Assembly (NCBI GenBank): GCA_938004075.1
Contig: CALKWP010000162.1
Coordinates: forward strand, 1-12,800
Origin: an uncultured Methanomassiliicoccales archaeon
GTDB lineage: Archaea; Thermoplasmatota; Thermoplasmata; SG8-5
Length of the DNA: 12,800 nucleotides
Direction of reading: 5' to 3'
Made by a program: the position numbers and the translations under genes. Positions 7,313-12,800 of the stretch are shown in pieces. The notes beneath the pieces were generated by a model. The model was not told the origin of the DNA. It searched no databases and saw only the letters and a program-made list of their open reading frames with translations. Every line of letters begins with the position of its first letter. The stretch's first letter is position 1.

Positions 7313-9145
7313 TCACTTTATCAATGGAGAATCCCTGAGCCAGTCGACATCGGAAACATACAGCTTACGGATGTCATCAATGCCAAGAACGGACATGACC
7401 AGCCTCTCCAGGCCCAATCCCCACGCCAGAACGGGGTGCTTCACGCCCAATGGTTTGGTGACCTCCGGCCTGAATATGCCGGCGCCGCCGAGCTCCATCC
7501 AGTTTCCGTTGTGGAATATCTCGGGTTCGATGCTGGGCTCGGTGTAGGGGAAATAGCCCGGCCTCATTCTCAGGTTCTCGACGCCCATCCTTCCGTAGAA
7601 TTCCCTCAACAGGCCCACCAGCATCGTGAGGTTCGCGCCTTCCTCCATTACTATCCCCTCGACCTGGATGAACTCCGGAAGATGTGTTGAGTCAACAGCC
7701 TCCTTCCTGAACACCGGCTGCACCGAGAACACTTTCAAAGGCGGCTCTGGATGCTCTGCCAGATAACGGATGGTGTTGACGGTCGTATGGGTTCTCAGGA
7801 GAACTCTCCTCGCCTCGGACTCCTTCCACGCGTATTGCCATCCGTCGGAATCCTCATCACCCTCCTGATGCATCCTCTTGATCGCCTCCACGAGTTTCGC
7901 ATCAGGCAATTCCATCGTGCCGGGCTGCTTCAGGTACAGCGTGTCCTGCATCTCCCTGGCTGGATGGTCCTGGGCAGTGAACAACGCATCCATGTTCCAG
8001 AATGCCGATTGAACGTAACCGTAATCTATCTCCTTGAAGCCCATGTTCAGGAAAATGCCCCTCACCTTCTCGACATACTGCTGGAGGGGATGCATCTTGC
8101 CCCCGTTGAGGCAAGGCGCGAATGTGTCGATGTCATACCTGCGGATGCTCCTCCCATGCCAGCCTCCGTTTTGGAGTATCTCGGGGGTCAGGTTGGTTAT
8201 CTCCTCGGTTATGTCCAGCCCCGCATTGACCAGGTCGATGCCTTCCTGGCTTATTATTACCGTCCTGACGACTTCCTCCCTGATGCGAACTATGTCCTGG
8301 CGCTTGATGAGGTTGCCTATCTGGTCCTCATCAATCTCGGATTCATGAAGCTCGCCTTCCGCAAGCCTATCTATCAAATCTTCATCAAGCCCCTTCTTGG
8401 TGAGCATGTTCTTGCCGTCCTGGGTGAGCTCGAGGACAGTCTCGCCCCCCTTCTTCTCAATCGTCACCCAGCCCTTTCTCTTGAGCCAGCCCATCGCTAT
8501 CGGGACCTCCTCCGATTTGAGGTTCTTGTCCTTGCGCAGTTCATCAACGGTCATGGTGCCATGAGCCTTTTTCAACGCCTTCAGCGCACGCCTTTCCGGA
8601 AGGTCCATGGACCCGGCCCTCTTTGACAGCAGGGAATAATGCTTTTCCAGCTTCTCGGACAGCTCCACAAGGTTCTTGGCCCTGAGCCAGGAACATGCGT
8701 TCATGACCTCCACCTGGCTGATGAAAACCCTGTTGCCGCTTGCCATTATGCTCCTGAGCGAGCTGACGACCGATGGAATGCAATCCCCCAGCAGCTTGGC
8801 CACCGAATTCCTCTGGCCGGGAACGTCCAGGCCCATGATGTGATTGGAGAGCTGGTCCATGAGAACGACCATGACCTTGCTCCTCATCTGCTTCTCGTCC
8901 TCCAGCATGCAGGTTCCGAGCAATGCCTCGATGATGACCGTGCGTTGATGCTCGCTGACGCTGGCGCCCGTATCCTCGAAGGCCTTGCCGAGGTACATTT
9001 TCAGATTCTCTGAGAGCCTGGCGACATCTTCCGGAAGCAGTGCCTCCTGTATCTGGTCCGGAGTTCCGAATCCCTTGAGCTTGACAAGGGCCGTCAGAAC
9101 CATCTTCTCGGACATTCCCAACTCTCTTTCTGTGGCAGGACTCAT
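7313..9145 (-). CDS. pheS: Phenylalanyl-tRNA synthetase alpha subunit with an enlarged N-terminus
   Basis: Catalytic subunit of the alpha2-beta2 class II synthetase for tRNA-Phe; no pheT is present in the window. It has 610 aa against about 500 in most archaea. Class II signatures: motif 1 around MHPLQQYVEKVRGIFLNMGF (351-370), QDHPAREMQDTLYL (392-405), RTHTT (451-455), motif 2 with R480 in PVFRKEAVDSTHLPEF, and motif 3 GLGLERL (576-582). The second winged-helix domain starts at LPERRALKALKKA (182-194) and ends near 245. The extra length lies in the first winged helix, between about residues 36 and 140. The ATG at 9145 has no ribosome binding site but lies about 26 nt from TTTATT, which fits a leaderless first gene of an operon. 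An internal ATG at 8608 has a GAGGG upstream but would remove the first winged helix. Confidence 0.95.
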   Translation of the reverse strand: MSPATERELGMSEKMVLTALVKLKGFGTPDQIQEALLPEDVARLSENLKMYLGKAFEDTGASVSEHQRTVIIEALLGTCMLEDEKQMRSKVMVVLMDQLSNHIMGLDVPGQRNSVAKLLGDCIPSVVSSLRSIMASGNRVFISQVEVMNACSWLRAKNLVELSEKLEKHYSLLSKRAGSMDLPERRALKALKKAHGTMTVDELRKDKNLKSEEVPIAMGWLKRKGWVTIEKKGGETVLELTQDGKNMLTKKGLDEDLIDRLAEGELHESEIDEDQIGNLIKRQDIVRIREEVVRTVIISQEGIDLVNAGLDITEEITNLTPEILQNGGWHGRSIRRYDIDTFAPCLNGGKMHPLQQYVEKVRGIFLNMGFKEIDYGYVQSAFWNMDALFTAQDHPAREMQDTLYLKQPGTMELPDAKLVEAIKRMHQEGDEDSDGWQYAWKESEARRVLLRTHTTVNTIRYLAEHPEPPLKVFSVQPVFRKEAVDSTHLPEFIQVEGIVMEEGANLTMLVGLLREFYGRMGVENLRMRPGYFPYTEPSIEPEIFHNGNWMELGGAGIFRPEVTKPLGVKHPVLAWGLGLERLVMSVLGIDDIRKLYVSDVDWLRDSPLIK

Positions 9146-9167
9146 GCTGTGGGCTATATGTCACTTG

Positions 9168-9174
9168 AATAAAT
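9168..9174 (-). promoter_or_regulatory. TATA box of the pheS operon
   Basis: On the minus strand the sequence is ATTTATT, centred about 26 nt before the pheS ATG at 9145. This spacing puts the transcription start on or next to the initiation codon, explaining the absence of a Shine-Dalgarno. No equally good promoter is visible further down the block; a weak candidate (CATATCTA, minus strand near 6354-6361) precedes the ATPase. Confidence 0.5.
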
Positions 9175-9215
9175 GTGTTTTGAGTAATGCGGCCCGCATA
9201 CCGGCATCGAGAATC

Positions 9216-9265
9216 GTGGCATATTGCAGCCCGTACATATCTCCAAATCCGATCGCATATGCCAC
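9216..9265. repeat. Spaced 9-bp inverted repeat in the pheS/nuclease divergent region
   Basis: GTGGCATAT (9216-9224) and ATATGCCAC (9257-9265) form a perfect inverted repeat with a 32-nt spacer. They lie in the 249-bp region between divergent pheS and the TPD nuclease, next to TTTTTAAAAG (9267-9276). A long-spaced operator for a dimeric regulator is one reading. The rest of this gap is AT-rich promoter sequence with no gene visible. Confidence 0.35.
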
Positions 9266-9344
9266 CTTTTTAAAAGCTGGTAGTATCTGTTTCACATCAG
9301 CAATTTTATATAAGAGTGCTCGAAAAATTTTAATACACAAAACC

Positions 9345-9364
9345 TTAAATAACTATTTTATATT
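9345..9364 (+). promoter_or_regulatory. Promoter region of the TPD nuclease gene
   Basis: Two overlapping TATA candidates are TTAAATAA (9345-9352) and TTTTATATT (9356-9364). They predict starts near 9374 and 9386, giving leaders of about 21 or 9 nt before the ATG at 9395. The shorter leader fits the weak ribosome binding site (GTGAG, 9382-9386). Confidence 0.45.
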
Positions 9365-9394
9365 CGTTGCCAATATTAATTGTGAGAGTATCAA

Positions 9395-10150
9395 ATGAAC
9401 ACACAAGAATACAATCAGATGGCCAAGCAGCTGAACTTCCCATCCGACATAGGCAAGTTGGCCCGGGACGCCAATCTGAACCGCGAATTACTTCTCATTA
9501 TCTACACACAGAGGGTTACCAGGGACTCCACCAGGCGCTACTACCAGGTGAAGAACCGGGCAAGGCAGCTTCTGGCCGAATGGAAGAAAGGCACGACGCT
9601 TGTCCAGATCGCCAGGAAGGAGATGTTCCCGCCGGTGCTTCTCAGCCTCATTCTTCTGCAGCAGGACGGCATGCCCAGGAAGGATTTCTGGAATTACATC
9701 AAGGACCCAAAATCCGCTCCGGAGAAGCGCCTGAAAAAGGAATTGTTCGACGTCGTCCGCGAGGACATAATCTACTCCCCGGCAGGCATGGAGGTCCAGT
9801 ACCAGAGAGGCAAGAAGGGAGAAGCCAGGCTCTGCGAATGGCTTGACAGGAACGGCCTCACCTATCGGACCGAGAACGACCTCAGGGGCGAGTACCAGAA
9901 GACTCCGGATTGCCTCCTGGACAAACCAATCACAATCGATGGCATGGAAGTACACTGGTTCGAGTCCAAGGCCAATTTCGGCAACCAATTCGAGGTCAAG
10001 CGGAACAACAAGAAGCAGCTGGCGCCCTACACCGAGATGTTCGGCCCCGGAATCGTGGTCTACTGGTTCGGGTATGTCGACGACCACGAGAAGATAGATG
10101 ACGTGCGGGTCGTGGACGCAAAATTCTTTGACAAGGACCTGACAGCTTAA
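9395..10150 (+). CDS. TPD-domain PD-(D/E)XK nuclease, CDIN1/C15orf41 homologue
   Basis: A predicted nuclease of 251 aa. The C-terminal half matches what I know of the C15orf41/CDIN1 family: the name-giving TPD motif at 170-172 (KTPDCLLDKPITIDGMEVHW) and the catalytic E-x-K of FESKANFGN (E190, K192), with an upstream GKKGE (139-143) that may supply the conserved acidic residue. D172, E190 and K192 would form the PD-(D/E)XK metal site. Residues about 1-120 are helical and match the two helix-turn-helix-like domains of that family (for example TTLVQIARKEMFPPVLLSLI). The human protein binds codanin-1 and is mutated in congenital dyserythropoietic anaemia type I; the archaeal role is unknown. The start has only a weak Shine-Dalgarno, consistent with a short leader. 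It precedes L15e on the same strand but is separated from it by 282 bp with its own TATA box. Confidence 0.82.
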   Translation: MNTQEYNQMAKQLNFPSDIGKLARDANLNRELLLIIYTQRVTRDSTRRYYQVKNRARQLLAEWKKGTTLVQIARKEMFPPVLLSLILLQQDGMPRKDFWNYIKDPKSAPEKRLKKELFDVVREDIIYSPAGMEVQYQRGKKGEARLCEWLDRNGLTYRTENDLRGEYQKTPDCLLDKPITIDGMEVHWFESKANFGNQFEVKRNNKKQLAPYTEMFGPGIVVYWFGYVDDHEKIDDVRVVDAKFFDKDLTA

Positions 10151-10188
10151 TATTGTTCAGCATATCCATTTTCATATTATAGATAGGT

Positions 10189-10195
10189 ATAAATA
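10189..10195 (+). promoter_or_regulatory. Strong TATA box upstream of the L15e leader
   Basis: TATAAAT within GGTATAAATACG is the only AT-rich promoter element between the nuclease stop (10150) and L15e. It predicts a transcription start near 10217, more than 200 nt before the L15e ATG. Confidence 0.65.
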
Positions 10196-10220
10196 CGTTG
10201 GAATTTTCCGACACCCTACC

Positions 10221-10373
10221 GGGCATAATGCCCACAATCACGGGACAAGTCCCGTCGGAGATGTGCCCAGACAATCGGCCTCTGGCTGTATGTCCGTGTT
10301 CAGGAAGCCGCACACCTGAATCCCCGAAGCCCCCAAAGCTTCGGGTTTCCGTGTTGATAAGCGCACGGTGCGC
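10221..10373 (+). ncRNA. Hairpin-rich structured RNA: probable L15e mRNA leader
   Basis: Six consecutive inverted repeats lie between the predicted start (about 10217) and L15e. They are: GGGC/GCCC (10221-10233), CGGGA/TCCCG (10241-10254), CCAGA/TCTGG (10267-10285), TTCAGG/CCTGAA (10299-10320), CCCGAAGC/GCTTCGGG (10323-10345, 8 bp) and GCGCA/TGCGC (10361-10373). No second promoter follows, so this is either a long structured 5' leader of the L15e mRNA or a separate small RNA whose transcription reads into L15e. It matches no RNA family I know: tRNA, RNase P, SRP and box C/D signatures are absent. A 52-codon frame (10228-10386) crosses it but looks unlike its neighbours in composition. The rest of the 282-bp gap (10151-10188, 10374-10432) holds AT-rich promoter sequence and the ribosome-binding region. 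Confidence 0.5.
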
Positions 10374-10432
10374 GGCGGTGGACTGACGCGAGATGGTGAA
10401 TCCGGAAACATCCAGAAATGGAGCGTGTACTA

Positions 10433-11152
10433 ATGGCAGCAGAAAAGAAAGCGGCAAAAGCCGCGGCACCGAAGAAGGCGGCAAAGGCCGCCCCGAAGGA
10501 AACCGAGCAAGCGCAGGCCGAGCCAGTGAAGGCACCTGCGAAGAATTCTGAGAAGAAGACTGGACCAACCGGTCTCTATGGCCACATCAGGGAAGCCTGG
10601 AAGGTTCCTGACAAATCATATGTCGGGGAACTCCAATGGAACCGCATGATAGAATGGCGCCAGCAGGAGACATTTGTCAGGGTCGAGCACCCCACAAGGC
10701 TGGACAGGGCCAGGTCCCTGGGATACAGGGCAAAGCAGGGCTACGTTGTTGTAAGGACAAGGGTCAGGCGCGGAAGCCTTAACAAGCCCAAGATACGCAA
10801 GGGCAGAAGGGCCAAGCGCAGGGGCCGTGCAAAGATCACCATGTCAAAGAGCATCCAGCGCATTGCCGAGGAGCGCACAGGCGCTAAATACCCGAACCTG
10901 GAAGTACTCAACTCATACTGGGTCGGAGAGGACGGCCGCCACAAATATTACGAAGTGATAATGGTCGACCCCAGCCACCCAGTGATAATCGCGGACCCCA
11001 AGATAAACTGGATTTGCGGCTCAGCCCATACCAGCAGGGTGGAGCGCGGTTTGACGTCTGCGGGAAAGCGCGGCAGGGGCATGCACAAGAAGGGCAAAGG
11101 CACAGAGAAGGTCAGGCCCTCAAGGCGGTCCCACGGGAAGCGCAGCAAGTAA
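10433..11152 (+). CDS. rpl15e: Large-subunit ribosomal protein L15e with Lys/Ala-rich N-terminal tail
   Basis: Component of the archaeal/eukaryotic large ribosomal subunit that packs against 23S rRNA. The core starts at LYGHIREAW (about residue 48) and includes MIEWRQQETFVRVEHPTRLD, ARSLGYRAKQGYVVVR, a very basic RKGRRAKRRGR segment, LNSYWVGEDGRHKYYEVIMVDP and a Lys/Arg-rich end. This core is about the normal length (roughly 190 aa). The first 45 or so residues are an added low-complexity tail of Lys, Ala, Pro and Glu, probably disordered and resembling histone H1 tails. I chose the ATG at 10433, 9 nt after GGAG; an in-frame ATG at 10418 would add five residues but lacks a good site. The gene is followed by a strong hairpin terminator and preceded by a structured leader. 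Confidence 0.95.
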   Translation: MAAEKKAAKAAAPKKAAKAAPKETEQAQAEPVKAPAKNSEKKTGPTGLYGHIREAWKVPDKSYVGELQWNRMIEWRQQETFVRVEHPTRLDRARSLGYRAKQGYVVVRTRVRRGSLNKPKIRKGRRAKRRGRAKITMSKSIQRIAEERTGAKYPNLEVLNSYWVGEDGRHKYYEVIMVDPSHPVIIADPKINWICGSAHTSRVERGLTSAGKRGRGMHKKGKGTEKVRPSRRSHGKRSK

Positions 11153-11183
11153 TCTCCCAGATTATTCATCCAGAGCGACAATC

Positions 11184-11205
11184 CAGTCTCGCAGCGATGA
11201 GACTG
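11184..11205 (+). repeat. 7-bp hairpin downstream of L15e
   Basis: CAGTCTC (11184-11190) and GAGACTG (11199-11205) form a stem with an 8-nt loop, 31 nt after the L15e stop and just before the main terminator. It may be part of the 3'-end structure of the mRNA. Confidence 0.4.
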
Positions 11206-11213
11206 CAAACAGC

Positions 11214-11245
11214 ATGCCCGGCCTGTGAGGGCCGGGCATCATTTT
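11214..11245 (+). terminator. Transcription terminator of L15e
   Basis: A 10-bp perfect stem, ATGCCCGGCC (11214-11223) and GGCCGGGCAT (11230-11239), has a TGTGAG loop and is followed by TTTT at 11242-11245. This is the strongest hairpin-plus-U site in the window, 61 nt after the L15e stop. The core GCCTGTGAGGGC recurs inverted at 11585-11596. Confidence 0.7.
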
Positions 11246-11277
11246 CCCATATAACCGAGTGCGAATGCCCCAGCATT

Positions 11278-11456
11278 CTGATACAATCTGGAATTTCTGT
11301 ATGGAAAGCCTCGGGTGTACGAGCATTGCGGGCAATGCGAGCAAGCCGAGTTGCGCACAATTCGGCGCAGAGCCCGAGGATGAAGGGTACTCGCCCAGCA
11401 TCTCGCACGCTGGGCGAAATTCATTACGCGGATCTTGCACAGGGGGCTTTTCTCTC
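11278..11456 (+). ncRNA. Candidate structured non-coding RNA (unknown family)
   Basis: ATATAA (11249-11254) predicts a start near 11278. The segment then shows an ordered set of helices. ATACA/TGTAT (11281-11302) comes first. A long-range closing helix pairs GGAAAGCC (11303-11310) with GGCTTTTC (11445-11452), with one G-U pair. Inside it CTCGGG/CCCGAG (11310-11315, 11373-11378) encloses two hairpins: GCATTG/CAATGC (11323-11338) and GCCGAGTTG/CAATTCGGC (11345-11366, 9 pairs with one G-U). A further perfect 9-bp hairpin is TCGCCCAGC/GCTGGGCGA (11391-11417). The pyrimidine run TTTTCTCTCT at 11448-11457 could end the transcript. I find no convincing gene on either strand. Topology recalls RNase P (a long-range helix after GGAAAG), but the universal sequences are missing. 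Family and function are unknown. Confidence 0.45.
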
Positions 11457-11533
11457 TAACTTCGCATTGTGGCGGTTAACTGGATGTCTTGCAAGCACAC
11501 ACAAAATAATGATGAATCGCTTTCTGTGCAAGA
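11433..11533. repeat. 10-bp inverted repeat with 81-nt spacer
   Basis: TCTTGCACAG (11433-11442) and CTGTGCAAGA (11524-11533) are perfect reverse complements. A partial copy, TCTTGCA, lies between them at 11487-11493. The left arm falls inside the candidate RNA and so could form a competing fold, or the arms could be remnants of a small mobile element. Confidence 0.45.
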
Positions 11534-11541
11534 GCTTCCAA

Positions 11542-11598
11542 AATGGGGGGCCACTGTTAGCATTGGGTAAGGCCCCATTCCACTGCCCTCACAGGCAG
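11542..11598. repeat. Two further hairpins in the 11.5-kb gap
   Basis: AATGGGG (11542-11548) pairs with CCCCATT (11573-11579), and CTGCC (11583-11587) with GGCAG (11594-11598) around the loop CTCACA. The second loop region is the inverted copy of the L15e terminator core. Together with the candidate RNA and the palindrome at 11634 these fill most of the 608-bp stretch 11153-11760; I see no supported protein gene in it. Confidence 0.4.
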
Positions 11599-11633
11599 GG
11601 CTAGGGGATAAATCCACGCTGTGCATCACAACA

Positions 11634-11654
11634 GCCAGATTTTTAAAATCTGGC
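11634..11654. terminator. Perfect 10-bp palindrome, possible bidirectional terminator
   Basis: GCCAGATTTT (11634-11643) and AAAATCTGGC (11645-11654) are perfect arms around a single base. It lies 106 nt beyond the stop of the minus-strand ThiI-like gene. The A/T core gives a U tract in both directions, so it could end transcripts from either side. No T run follows the stem outside the arms, so an operator or element-end role is also possible. Confidence 0.4.
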
Positions 11655-11760
11655 ATTACCACCCCGTCCTCCAGCTAATTAAATGGGATATTCAGACGGA
11701 GCATGATGTGGTTGCCCGGTGCCCCCTCGCAGTCTCCGGCAGGGTACCGCGGTGCGATAT

Positions 11761-12639
11761 TCAGGTCGCCGTCCCCTCAACCATCCTGACCATCCGTCCC
11801 ACGTCTTCCTCGCTCATCCCTATCAGCGGGTAGAATACCGGAATCTCCATCCCTGCCAGTTCCTGGATGTGTTCATCGAACCCTTTAACGGTCCAGCCGA
11901 CGCAAATTCCCTCTGTGCGCCTCCTCCTGGCCATCTCCTTCAACCCCTCGGTATTCTCTATCGTTTGAACATTCAGATCCGGGTCCCATAGCTCGAGCGG
12001 CCTGGCGTCGTCCGGATTTTTTACGGCAATGATGACCCTGCAGCCCCTCTTCATCATATACCAGCATGCCGCGATGTCCCGCTTCTCCATCACCAATCCA
12101 AGAACCCGCCCCTGGGTGCCGGGCGGCATTCCCCCGGGCCCCGGCGTGCTTCCGGTGTAGATGTAAGCGCGGTTCTGCCGGACATCGATGAATATCTCCA
12201 GCTCAGGGCGGGTTAAATCAACCTTCGGGCTCATGCCCTCATTTGCCAGAAAGACAGCGGAACCCGCGTCCCTGGCAAGCTCCATGCTGGTGTAAGGATG
12301 CTCCCCGTTCCTTCTCGCTCTGACGCAGAACCTTGTCCCTTTCATGAACAGGGGCTTCGACATTTCAGCGGCCAGCGCGAAGATGTCTTCCTGTTTCGAA
12401 CTGGTCTCAACGACCTTGCTGAAGCTCACCACGCCGAATGTCCTCGCAAGCACCCTCTCAGCGAACAACTCATCATCCGCCCACAGGAATATCCTGCCCC
12501 TCTCAAGCTCGATGCGGCATTCCTTCCCCGCTCCGGCAAATCGGGACGCTATGCTGGAGGCCAGGCTCTTCTCGAATCTCGATCGCACCCTGTAGCTTTT
12601 GAGCGCTATCTCGCCATACCTTATCAGGAACAAGGACAT
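11761..12639 (-). CDS. ThiI-like THUMP protein with a degenerate PP-loop
   Basis: About 292 aa with the domain order of ThiI, the tRNA 4-thiouridine synthase. The N-terminal ferredoxin-like region is residues 1-70 (LFLIRYGEIALKSYRVRSRF), then an RNA-binding THUMP domain at about 70-165 (ending DLTRPELEIFIDVRQNRAYI). The ThiI linker GGMPPGTQGRVLGL is at 169-182. At this point ThiI enzymes carry the ATP-binding SGGxDS motif; here the sequence is VMEKRDIAACWYMMKRGC, so the catalytic loop is lost although the following helix is recognisable. The C-terminal PVFYPLIGMSEEDV (267-280) matches the ThiI PLIGMDKEEI segment. There is no rhodanese domain. I chose the ATG at 12639 because the family begins with this segment; it lacks a Shine-Dalgarno, and ATGs at 12666 or 12696 are alternatives. 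It probably binds tRNA without activating it (inference). Confidence 0.8.
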   Translation of the reverse strand: MSLFLIRYGEIALKSYRVRSRFEKSLASSIASRFAGAGKECRIELERGRIFLWADDELFAERVLARTFGVVSFSKVVETSSKQEDIFALAAEMSKPLFMKGTRFCVRARRNGEHPYTSMELARDAGSAVFLANEGMSPKVDLTRPELEIFIDVRQNRAYIYTGSTPGPGGMPPGTQGRVLGLVMEKRDIAACWYMMKRGCRVIIAVKNPDDARPLELWDPDLNVQTIENTEGLKEMARRRRTEGICVGWTVKGFDEHIQELAGMEIPVFYPLIGMSEEDVGRMVRMVEGTAT

Positions 12640-12696
12640 TGCATGCGAAATGCGGGTTCCGGGCATAAGCCTGCCGGTTGGGTCGTCTGGCGTCAT

Positions 12697-12716
12697 TATA
12701 AAAAATATATTAAAGG
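12697..12716. promoter_or_regulatory. Divergent AT-rich promoter between the ThiI-like gene and the right-edge gene
   Basis: TATAAAAAATATATTAAAGG provides TATA elements in both directions. On the minus strand it predicts a start near 12685 for the ThiI-like gene, which would exclude the ATG at 12696. On the plus strand it predicts a start near 12735-12740 for the gene beginning at 12776. Confidence 0.5.
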
Positions 12717-12775
12717 GGTAAGCGATACCATTTTTAGGATTGTGGGCAAGCAATCAGCTTATTGGCGGTCGGGTC

Positions 12776-12800
12776 ATGGCAAAAAGGGGGCACACCTCGG
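12776..12800 (+). CDS. Possible start of a gene cut by the right edge
   Basis: An ATG at 12776 opens a frame reading MAKRGHTS before the window ends. It lies about 40 nt after the start predicted from the divergent AT-rich promoter, and the short basic N-terminus would suit a nucleic-acid-binding protein. There is no clear Shine-Dalgarno, and eight codons are too few to name it. Confidence 0.35.

Noticed and set aside
8720..9045. Intein or mobile insertion in pheS
   Set aside because: The insert is too short, lacks the N-terminal Cys/Ser and C-terminal His-Asn of inteins, and lies in an auxiliary domain rather than the active site.
10228..10386. 52-codon upstream frame in the L15e leader
   Set aside because: The ATG is close to the predicted transcript start, but the Pro/Ser/Cys-rich product has no recognisable pattern and the underlying DNA is dominated by perfect hairpins. 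RNA structure explains it better.
11303..11452. RNase P RNA
   Set aside because: GGAAAGCC pairing with GGCTTTTC after ACAG resembles the P4 helix, but the universal GGAAAGUC with its bulged U and the AGA-GAA-type element before ACAG are missing. The span between the strands is also short for an archaeal type A RNA. An Infernal search would settle it.
11509..11515. Box C (ATGATGA) of a C/D guide RNA
   Set aside because: No CTGA box D or C'/D' pair occurs at a suitable distance downstream, so this is a chance heptamer.
11162..11604. Short open frames in the gap after L15e, both strands
   Set aside because: None has a ribosome binding site or protein-like composition, and they overlap strong inverted repeats and the L15e terminator.

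Overview
The window looks archaeal, most likely from a Thermoplasmata-related Euryarchaeota/Thermoplasmatota lineage; the lineage is inference. The archaeal signs are archaeal-type LeuRS and PheS, ribosomal protein L15e (absent from bacteria), an Lrp/AsnC regulator, GAGGTGA-type ribosome binding sites, TATA boxes placed for leaderless or short-leader transcripts, and several very tight gene junctions.

Left part (1-989): an AT-rich edge carries a TATA-like element. A 45-residue orphan protein on the minus strand ends in front of a strong hairpin, and an Lrp/AsnC regulator diverges from it. The regulator abuts the end of leuS with no intervening base.

Centre (990-9145): one minus-strand block, probably an operon, reads pheS, cysteine synthase, a large AAA/STAND-type ATPase with TPR repeats, then leuS. 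Gaps are 6, 53 and 9 nt. Two aminoacyl-tRNA synthetases, an amino-acid biosynthetic enzyme and a signalling-type ATPase would therefore be co-expressed. PheS carries an apparent insertion of about 105 residues that splits its first winged-helix domain.

Right part (9395-11152, plus strand): a homologue of the eukaryotic CDIN1/C15orf41 'TPD' nuclease is followed by ribosomal protein L15e. L15e has a Lys/Ala-rich N-terminal tail. It is preceded by about 215 nt of GC-rich, hairpin-dense sequence downstream of the only good TATA box, so its mRNA leader is probably long and structured, which is unusual in archaea.

Far right (11153-12800): a 608-bp gene-free stretch holds a strong terminator for L15e, a candidate structured non-coding RNA with its own TATA box and a long-range closing helix, and several more inverted repeats. 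Then comes a minus-strand ThiI-like protein that keeps the NFLD and THUMP regions but has lost the SGGxDS ATP-binding motif, so it looks like a pseudo-enzyme. A new plus-strand gene probably starts at the right edge. The RNA loci flanking L15e, the degenerate ThiI and the PheS insertion are the best candidates for undescribed biology. I see no insertion sequence, CRISPR array, tRNA or rRNA.
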